Shown one piece after another: positions 21,714-28,772 of a DNA stretch of 28,772 nt; position 1 is the stretch's first letter, and each line of letters opens with the position of its first letter. The stretch covers positions 62,988 to 91,759 of the forward strand of contig NW_014577767.1 in NCBI RefSeq assembly GCF_000485595.1, written 5' to 3'. The notes below the pieces were generated by a model. It saw only the letters and a program-made list of their open reading frames with translations, was not told the origin of the DNA and made no database searches. Origin of the DNA: Priapulus caudatus. Taxonomy: Eukaryota > Priapulida > Priapulimorpha > Priapulimorphida > Priapulidae. The position numbers were made by a program, and so were the translations under genes.

Positions 21714-24700
21714 CTGAAATAGCAACAAGATACCCGACGGTCAAGATTGACCACATGTAAAGTTACACCCACATACTAGTACACCATTGCTGCTAATGTG
21801 CAAAAAAGTTTTCACACTTTCAAAAAATCTTGTCAACCCTGTAAAATACAAAGCAGTTTCAATGTACCATCATTATCAACATGCACGATTTTCTTCTTGC
21901 TATTCACACCAGTAAAATATAAAGTGGTATACATATACCATCTTAGCTAAATATACAAGATGGTTTTAAAGCCTTTATTACGAGATTTTTGCGCAGAAAC
22001 ACCCAATCTGAAAAAATATCGCAAACTATAATAATAGTCTCACCTCACAGCGGATATCACTAATTACACCAACATTAAAAACACTAAGATATTATACAGT
22101 TATAGCATAGAAAAATAAATTTGACCCCATCCTACCAGCTCCGCATATTATCGTGTCGCGAGATCGAAATACAAATGGCGCCTTCAAAACAAGTGCATCT
22201 GATTAAAAACAAAGGGACATTTGATTCTGTGTAGTAAAAATTATTGACTTGCCATGTGCAGTGAAGCGCAGCAGCGAGGTGCTTTTGTGAGCGAGTTTGT
22301 TGTGACTATCACAAATCAATCAATCATAGAAGCAGTAAGACGTGTACTTTGGAGTTTGGAGAAAAAGAGAAGCTAGTATGAACCTCTGTGTCTACACTCG
22401 GACTAAAATTTCTGCGGTGCGATTATTTGCATTACTGCACCCTCGTAGATGTCTCGCGCTACCGAGAGATGGGGCAGCGGTAATCAAAAACAGAACGCAA
22501 AATTGTAATCGTGCATGTTTTGGTGAATACGGAGGTTCTAAGACATCTTATTGTTACTTTAGACAATTGCTGTTACTCAAGCAATAACGGTAGGTATCAT
22601 GAACGTAGGTAAAACACTGGAAAATGCTCGTAATTATTACTTTAACCTTTCTGTTCAAACCAGCCAACAGAGAACTGGTGTAAATCCACATGCTTACTTT
22701 CTAAAAAGACGTGCAGACAGACCACCCAAGAGGGTGGTCTTGTTGCCCTCCACCCACAGAATTGACCCCTCCCTCAGCGCCAGCACAGGTCTGCAATGTG
22801 CTTCCTCATGGTACTCCATTATCCTCTTTTCACGTGTCTCCTGCAAGATGACACATATCCTGATCAGCAGAGAAAACTGTGCAAGCATCCGATTCGAAAT
22901 ACATGCCATCTCCAAAGTACCTTCGCTCTCCAAAATCACTCGCTTCCGATCACTCGTCACTTTCTCTGCACTGTTTATGACCATCTACTATTTTATTCCT
23001 CCTCCTACTTCTTCCCCCAACAAAAACACTGATCGGCATTCCCGCGGCGTGTCTCGCACGCCGCTGGGGGGAGACTTCGGCCGGTACTCACGCCCATGTG
23101 CTTGCTGCTCGGATCGGAGTCGATGTAGTGCGGGTTGATGTTGAACGGGATGAGGGCCAGTGCTTCGAACGTCGGTGGGCAGGTGATTGGCATGTCGTTG
23201 GTCGTGTTGATTGTCGCCGTAGCGACGTTCGTGCCGGCGCTCGAGCCGATGTAGGGAATGCTGTGCTGCAAGACGCGAGAGTTCGTCAACAACGAGACGC
23301 GAACAGCGCACGCAGTCAGACCTGCGCAAGCATCGACACTCTACAGAGCAGGGGCGAAAGTGTAAAAAGAGCAGTTGTGGGGAAACAAAATTAGTCTTAA
23401 AATTAGTAGTTAACTTTTTTTCTTAGACCACTGGCAAATATTTCATTGTGAAGTTATGACAATGAAAAATCCTACAGAGTTTTCTCAACACTTTATAAAA
23501 CAAAATATTGCTAACATTCTGCGAGAACATTTAGACTATCAGTTAGACGTTTAGACTTGTTTTTGCCAACTGGTTTTAGAGACCTATCTATGAACGACAC
23601 TTCTTCTGTTTTCTATGAGCAGCTAGTATATGATAACAAGAGCCGCAGAGCGACTGGGCTCATCTGAGGTCTGTTGCTACGGTTATAAACTCAAAATTTC
23701 AGTCGTGCGTAGTGACACCTTTGTTAGACGCAGATATGCAGATACGCAGTTGCGTACACATAATTTCAGCAAACATTTTTTTTATTGCAGAGAGAGAGAG
23801 CGAGAGAGAGGGGGGCTGGAGAGAGAGAGAAAGCGGGCGAGAGGAGAGAGAGAGAGAGAGTCAGTCAGACTAAATTGTTTATAAACAAATAACACCCACG
23901 CGGCGCGCTACTGTATCAGTTACGTCATCGATTGAAATGTACATTCCGATTTCGCCGCGCGGCGTCCAAACTTTCGACGAGGATGGCAGAGGTAAGGCAG
24001 ACGCACGTATAACGTACAGATTTCTTCAATGTCGGGGAGGATCAACACATTTCGACTGACAGTCAACCATCAGGCTCTGCAGCGTCCACAAGCCTGCATG
24101 CTCCACCATATCCCGACATTGCACACTACTGTAACGTTGACGCAGAGAGCCATGCCAAGGACAGTACAAAACTGGCAAATTTTCATTGGTAGGTTTGACG
24201 ATTCATTTCTGCAATTACTTATCTCAAGATTGGTTAAACTGAAGTTAAGAAAGTAATTATTTCTGCACTTTTGAGCGCAATATACATTTGACCTATCCTG
24301 CCGGGACATTATTCTCACTCTGTTCCGATAGATGGCATGCATACTGACTAGGTGCAGGGAATAGATAATCCGAACTAGTTGCTACCTTCGTTTAACCCAT
24401 GCTGTGATACTATCAGCCACCCACCTGCGAGGTAGGCCTATTTATAGTTGGCCTTAATCAAAAACAGACGTTTGCGTAAGTGCTATTGACATTGTATTCC
24501 CAACGTACAGAATCTCATATAGAGAATGAAGTTCATATATGATTTAAGGCGCGTAAACGTTGTTCAAGTAAGTTTTGCATGCAGAATTTCACTGTGAAAT
24601 TTAAGTCTTCCACGATCACACAAGTACCACCAAACACAGTTCAGTCATTTGTTAACAGTCAACAAATCCATGTTTTACCCTCCTCTTGAGGGTCAAAAGG

Positions 24701-27369
24701 TTATCAAACACTTACTCTTCGCACGTCATCGGAAAGTAGATTTCATGGTCCTTTCAATAAAGTGATAAAAACGGTAGGTCAGCGCTCAAACAAAAAAGTT
24801 TTTCACTCTGTCCATTAGGCCATGTCCTCAGAAAATGTCGGATATCTGACCTTTCCCCCACTGCTCTTTGACCTGTGACCTCCAATTTCGCACTGGTGAT
24901 GGGTTTCCTGCCCATCACACTATACACCGAATATTAAGAGCATAGGTCGAGCAGATTTGTGCCGCAATTCCGTATTTCCTCCTATATATAAGGGGGAAAT
25001 ATTCCTCCTCTATTAACACATCTTGACCTTTGACCCTTGACCCCCAAATTGGTCATCCCGAGTCCTTTTCACGACCCCCCCCCACCCCACGTCCCAAATA
25101 TCATGACCGTACGTCGAGCGGTTAAGATTTGTGCCCAACTGTTGACGGACACACAGACGCACAGACAAACGGATGCTCATGCGATTCGACAAGCTGCATC
25201 TGACTTCGTCAGATGAGCTAAAAACAGCTCTATAGAACAGACAGCTTTCTATAAGAGAAGGCTTTGATGTTTCATTAAAGTTGTGTCTTGATGTTCCCTT
25301 TTGGAAAGAGCACTTGGCTTTAATGGCCCTTATATACAGATTGAACTGTATACTGTTTCAGACATGATCGGTAGCACTGCTAGTGGTAATGCTGGGAGTA
25401 TTATACACAGCACTTGTGTCTATCAGGTTACTTAAGTTCACTGGGTTATATCGGCCCTATAATACCTTCAACACTTGGGTTCTTATTGGCTCTACAAGCT
25501 TCTCATCATACAGTGTCTTCAACAGTCGAAACGTATTGCCTCCACCTGAAACACAATAGATTACCTTATAAAACTAATGCGCAACACACATCAAAGAATC
25601 TAGAAATACATTAGCATTTGGTGACAATAATCTACTAGTGCTTTATTCTACAATGAACTCATATATAAAACAGTTATACGTGTTAAAGTTCTGGATACCT
25701 GGATGCAAATTCACTTGTATTGCTAATCAATTTAAGCCTGGCGCACACGCAAGCTATGCTACGGTTTTAGTCACCAGATTTTATCGCAGGAAATAATCCG
25801 TGTATCCCGCACACGCTACGCCGTGTGCGCTGGTTACCGATCAACATCGGGATAAATGTTGCGAAATCGATCATGTGACTTTGGCATTGGCATTGTTAAG
25901 AGCATCAACGATAGCATTTAACACATGTGACCTCTTATTGCGGTCTTTGTATTCAGATGATGTTGTGTCATAGAGACATTTATGCTGCGACCACAGGGTT
26001 TCTTATACATAAGAGGCACAGTTGCACACCGCCGTTGTCAAATTTAACATCGCTGTTGTGAAAATGTTCCTGTATTTACCCGCTGTTGTCAAAATAGTGT
26101 CATTTTATTTTCAGGGTACCTCAAATGCAGTCTAAGACATTCAAATTTTTACAATTTTGCTGGGGGAGACCCCACAGAACCCCCCCCCCCCAGCGAGAGG
26201 GGGAGTTCACCCTCTCCCTCTCTACCCCCGCGTCTGCCTGCAGCGACCGCCTGCGTGCCTACGGCATGCCATTGAAACCATCATGCGTGTTTTTTCCCAA
26301 ACTGGCCATTACCTCCTTTGTCTAATTAACCCTGGACCACATATCAACAAGTAATGCTTCCTTTTCGTCATCTCCCCAAAAATGCGCAGCTTCCATAGAC
26401 GCTGCTATTTTGTCGATCATGTGATTTTTGCTCGATGCTGATTGGCCCATGTAACCAGGGTTTTCCGTTTAACACCGCAGATGCTACGGTCCGATGTTAT
26501 CCGTCCGATTTTTATCGGTAGATATCAAACCAGTTTGATATGCTCCGATCAGTAGCGGGAAAAATCGCAGGGTCAAAAATGCAGGATAATGAGACAGCAC
26601 ATGCTCCGAATTCACCCTGCGATAAGGATTGGAAAAAGTCGTAGTAGAAAACTTATAAAGTGTGCGCCAGGCTTTACAGTTTTATCTTTATTCTCTATAA
26701 ATCCCTTCATTGTAATCTACCTATGAAAATGGCTTCTGCCTGCTCCACTGCCTCCACTGGGCTACTGCATTCATGCACACTTTGTACTTCATAACCTATA
26801 ATTAACAATAATAATAATTCTGTTTCACTATGTATATATAACCAATAATGTACAATAAATGTCCAATTATGCACATATACACACTGTGACGTCTCCTGCT
26901 GCCACCTATGGTGACGTCACATCCAGAATTCACATGAAGATTTCCCGAAGGGAGATAGAAAATTTCGATAGTAAGTTAATATCTTGGATTTAACACAAGA
27001 TAAATATGAATACATATATACACAGTTGTATATTATTATTACAGATAAATTTGAAATAATGCAATTGATCAATAAATTATAAGCCGAATTCTCGAACAAG
27101 GCACTACTGAATTGGAAATGTGATTGTTAGTAAACAAAAAAATCCAACTTGCATTTCAAGCATTCATCACTAATCTCATTTTATGTGAAATATGTTAAAT
27201 ATGAATAACAGTTTCATAGCATTTATCAGCACTGATGCCAATATTGCTCACAGCAACATCTCAGGTCTGAGTAAACTTACCAAGCTCTGCGAACCTCTTA
27301 CGAGCTATATCTGTATACCAATCACGATCCGTGAGAGCATATGGCACAAACACCACCTTCTTAACATTA
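21647..27369 (-). CDS. PEPE: PepE-type alpha-aspartyl dipeptidase, family S51 (5' part outside window)
   Basis: Six exons (27369-27281, 26795-26721, 25545-25466, 23265-23092, 22840-22698, 21713-21647) join in phase to 628 nt: one leftover base, 208 codons and TAA. Hallmarks in order: [29 protein letters not shown], the nucleophile elbow [55 protein letters not shown] and a C-terminal PGDDLSFLL. In this family the Ser of GSSAG is the nucleophile and the His of NPHY is in the catalytic triad. Known members hydrolyse dipeptides with N-terminal Asp and are cytosolic. About 30-35 N-terminal residues, including the usual LLLLSNST strand, are missing; I searched 27370-28772 on this strand without finding them, so exon 1 is probably beyond the right edge. 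No signal peptide or membrane segment is seen in the part present. Spliceosomal introns make bacterial contamination very unlikely. Confidence 0.94.
21841..21945. repeat. Short direct repeat, about 72-bp period, in the last PEPE intron region
   Basis: GTAAAATACAAAGCAGTTTC then ATGTACCATC at 21841 recurs in diverged form as GTAAAATATAAAGTGGTATA then CATATACCATC at 21913. Confidence 0.4.
22698..22840 (-). CDS. PEPE: PEPE exon with hidden donor before an in-frame stop
   Basis: Acceptor CATCTTGCAG (AG at 22842-22841). It reads [13 protein letters not shown], then [17 protein letters not shown] and ARLFR. Read straight on, the frame stops at TAA (22696-22694), but that TAA lies inside a strong donor, AAA|GTAAGC (GT at 22697-22696). 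Splicing in phase 2 to the exon at 21713 restores the conserved family C-terminus. Ending at the TAA would drop about 20 conserved residues. Confidence 0.9.
23092..23265 (-). CDS. PEPE: PEPE exon with the catalytic serine and histidine
   Basis: Acceptor TCTCGCGTCTTGCAG (AG at 23267-23266); donor GGC|GTGAGT (23091-23090). Exactly 58 codons, phase 0 at both ends. It contains [13 protein letters not shown] (nucleophile Ser), TTNDMPI and [11 protein letters not shown] (catalytic His), ending HMG. Its GC content is much higher than the flanking introns. Confidence 0.96.
23790..23862. repeat. (GA)n microsatellite in a PEPE intron
   Basis: GAGAGAGAGCGAGAGAGAG-type run on the plus strand. Confidence 0.93.
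23900..24190 (+). promoter_or_regulatory. Candidate plus-strand promoter and first exon inside a PEPE intron
   Basis: A CpG-rich stretch has a CRE-like TTACGTCA (23920-23927). It is followed by CGAGG-ATG-GCA-GAG (23983-23991) that ends exactly at a strong donor, GTAAGG (23992). An open frame from an acceptor-like AG (24018-24019) to a donor-like GTAGGT (24189) is in phase with that ATG, but the gap would be a 28-bp intron, which is too short for most animals. No homology recognised. It could be a chance arrangement or the 5' end of a nested gene. Confidence 0.22.
24650..25221 (+). mobile_element. Dispersed repeat tail ending in a hairpin before AGCTAAAA
   Basis: Text such as GACCTTTGACCCTTGACCCC and a GACGGACACACAGACGCACA run leads to a stem-loop (25192-25219): AGCTGCATCTGAC, loop TTC, GTCAGATGAGCT. 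The stem closes on CTAA. A second stem, GTGATGGG...CCCATCAC, lies near 24896. Many marine invertebrate genomes carry repeats ending in a hairpin then GAGCTAAAAA (my recollection). The 5' boundary is a guess; class not assigned. Confidence 0.5.
25466..25545 (-). CDS. PEPE: PEPE exon
   Basis: Acceptor TTGTGTTTCAG (AG at 25547-25546); donor AAG|GTATTA (25465-25464). It completes the GGG motif and encodes [16 protein letters not shown] and then the helix ending TQVLK. Phase 0 at its 3' end fits the next exon. Confidence 0.93.
25735..26673. mobile_element. PIF/Harbinger-like non-autonomous element (939 bp)
   Basis: Perfect 14-bp terminal inverted repeats, AGCCTGGCGCACAC at 25735-25748 and GTGTGCGCCAGGCT at 26660-26673, flanked by a TTA target duplication (25732-25734 and 26674-26676). 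A 3-bp TTA/TAA duplication is the signature of the PIF/Harbinger superfamily. No transposase frame is visible. A run of 12-14 C at about 26180-26192 within GGGGGAGACCCC text may be a nested repeat. It sits in a PEPE intron, 47 bp from the exon that ends at 26721. Confidence 0.85.
26721..26795 (-). CDS. PEPE: PEPE exon
   Basis: Acceptor TTAATTATAG (AG at 26797-26796); donor ATAG|GTAGAT (26720-26719). With the split Gly codons at both ends it reads [19 protein letters not shown] then AEAIFIG, matching the family strand-helix-strand before GGGNTFRL. A transposable element ends only 47 bp into the following intron. Confidence 0.93.
   Translation of the reverse strand, partial: VMKYKVCMNAVAQWRQWSRQKPFS
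27281..27369 (-). CDS. PEPE: PEPE exon (first in window)
   Basis: Acceptor ATCATATTTCAG has AG at 27371-27370; donor CTTG|GTAAGT is at 27280-27279. It starts with the third base of a split codon, so the preceding exon ends in phase 2. It encodes [18 protein letters not shown] and then IARKRFAEL, the family's first beta strand after the N-terminal strand plus the following helix. Confidence 0.93.
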
Positions 27370-27730
27370 CTGAAATATGATAAATAAAATTAGCTATAAT
27401 AGTAATAAATTCATACATAATTGGGACATTGGACATGGTATTAAGTTAAGAAATGGCTCTCACTCTCTACGTCCCTAGTACTACAGGTACACCACCGATT
27501 TTCCAGACACCGATGGTCCGGAACCTCTTTTAGTCCAGATAAAATTCACCGGGTGGCCACCACATTGTTTTGCTCAAATTTTACCCTAGCTATGGCGTCT
27601 AAGGCATGAGCAAGTGGTAGTGGTGGTTTACATTAATTTACATTTAATATTTGTTTACATTTCTAGCAGTGCATGGTTCTTTAGAGATGATGGGAGGTAT
27701 TTAGTTGCTCAGAGGTGGCAGAGAGAGAGA

Positions 27731-28228
27731 GCAAAATGCATGAGCTGCTAATGCGGCCCGTACGCCGCTATTGGCACGAAAAAAAACTTACCGTTCCCTT
27801 CTACATGGCTTTACCTTGCTACTGATATGTGTATACATTCACTTCAATCGTTATTTACTTCTTAAAAGATTGTTTTTCAGAAACCCCGCTTCATTAACTT
27901 TAGTAAATTACGTTAGCCATTTACAAACAATCAGACCAATCACAGCGAGTCTATCAGGCCTCCTGCAGCGCCACAGATACAAGCGAGAACCAGGGGCTAT
28001 TGTAAGACTCGCTGTGATTGGTCTGATTGTTTGTAAATGGCCGACGTAATTTACTAAAGTTAATGAAGCGGGGTTTCTGAAAAACAATCTTTTAAGAAGT
28101 AAATAACGATTGAAGTGAATGTATGTACACATATCAGTAGCAAGGTAAAGCCATGTAGAAGAGAACGGTAGGTTTTTTTTCGCGCCAATAGCGGCGTACA
28201 GGCCGCATTCGCAGCGCATGCATTTTGC
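27731..28228. mobile_element. Fold-back element with nearly identical inverted arms (about 221 bp each)
   Basis: Left arm 27731-27951 and right arm 28006-28228 are reverse complements with about ten differences by eye, including one 2-bp indel, around a 54-bp spacer. Termini are GCAAAATGCATG and its inverse. No clear target duplication: the left flank is GAGA repeat and the right is ATGCGATC. The open frames here (about 92 and 110 codons, opposite strands) share peptides only because of the inverted repeat and are not genes. A transcript would fold into a long hairpin. Confidence 0.85.
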
Positions 28229-28772
28229 ATGCGATCTCACGAAATTTCAATGAACCCCGTTCTGTCCCAATATAACCCTCACCAAAATATAAAAAAGGTT
28301 ATATGGGACAGAATTATTTGGTCTAGGTGTGACCAAGCTTGGGTAAAGCCAGGTATAGCCCGACCAGGCTGTGCGACGGATTGTCTATACAGCCTGACAC
28401 CCTTCCATACAAAAAACCTATCACCTCTGCAGATCTAGATGAAAGTCGCTGTAACCCCGTAAGTACCCAGCGCATCGTAGCGCACTGATGGTTACAAGAA
28501 GGTGGACGTATACTGATTTATTTGGTATATCTCATGTGTAGTGTTCTTTGGCGATACTTGGCAAATAAGGCAACTACGTGTTTAGCTGCAGCCAAGGTTT
28601 GAAACGGTATTCTAACCCTAGCAATACCGTTTCTTGGAGCTAAAAGTACAAGTGCCTGTGCTTAGACCCATTTAGCTAAGTAATAGTAATACTACTTACT
28701 ACTACTATAGCTCTAGTACTATAGCCTGCGGATCGCTGCCGCAGGGCTATAGCACATTCTGCCATAGATGTA
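28229..28772. other. Right-edge sequence with three short hairpins, no gene seen
   Basis: Stems: TTCTGTCCCAATATAACC with GGTTATATGGGACAGAA (28260-28313); GAAACGGTATT with AATACCGTTTC (28601-28633), extendable with flanking CCAAG/TTGG; and TATAGCCTGCGG with CCGCAGGGCTATA (28720-28751). I looked for the missing PEPE first exon here and did not find it. Confidence 0.5.

Noticed and set aside
22599-23394. Plus-strand frames of 179 and 98 codons over the PEPE exons
   Set aside because: Antisense shadows of the conserved minus-strand exons.
27771-28240. Two opposite-strand frames sharing a peptide (92 and 110 codons)
   Set aside because: The shared peptide arises because the arms of the fold-back element are inverted copies; no sign of selection on a protein.

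Overview
This is eukaryotic, most likely invertebrate animal, DNA. The coding parts are short exons with GT-AG splice sites in phase with one another, separated by introns of about 0.25 to 2.2 kb. Nearly everything else is microsatellite or small interspersed repeat. One of the two genes encodes a centriole/cilium protein (CCSAP family), which points to a ciliated metazoan. The repeat style, with long GA and CA arrays and a 3' hairpin before AGCTAAAA, resembles marine invertebrates, but I cannot name a species or phylum from the sequence alone.

Layout. 1-6.3 kb: CT-rich, then GA-rich low-complexity DNA, interrupted by a CpG-rich unique segment near 0.8-1.35 kb. 6.3-12.9 kb: unique AT-rich DNA with small CA, AT and GA arrays and no gene that I can support. 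12957-16184 (minus): a complete three-exon CCSAP gene encoding 341 residues; its second intron holds a 480-bp element with terminal inverted repeats (13986-14465). 16.2-20.5 kb: intergenic, with a decayed coding-like segment (17743-18042), a pair of direct repeats carrying TG arrays (18.38-19.40 kb) and AT arrays. 20573-21409: an element built of two long inverted arms. 21647-27369 (minus): a PepE-type alpha-aspartyl dipeptidase gene, six exons in the window, with exon 1 apparently beyond the right edge. Its introns hold a PIF/Harbinger-like non-autonomous element with TTA target duplications (25735-26673) and the hairpin-ended tail of a dispersed repeat (near 24.65-25.22 kb). 27731-28228: a nearly perfect fold-back element. 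28.23-28.77 kb: short hairpins, no gene.

The two genes share a strand but nothing suggests they work together. CCSAP is expected at centrioles, cilia and spindle microtubules; PepE is expected to be a cytosolic serine dipeptidase that cleaves after N-terminal aspartate. I found no new multigene system. The most useful results are the two spliced gene models, which include exons hidden in frames that simple open-reading-frame scans miss or mis-end, and several elements whose termini can be placed to the base or nearly so.
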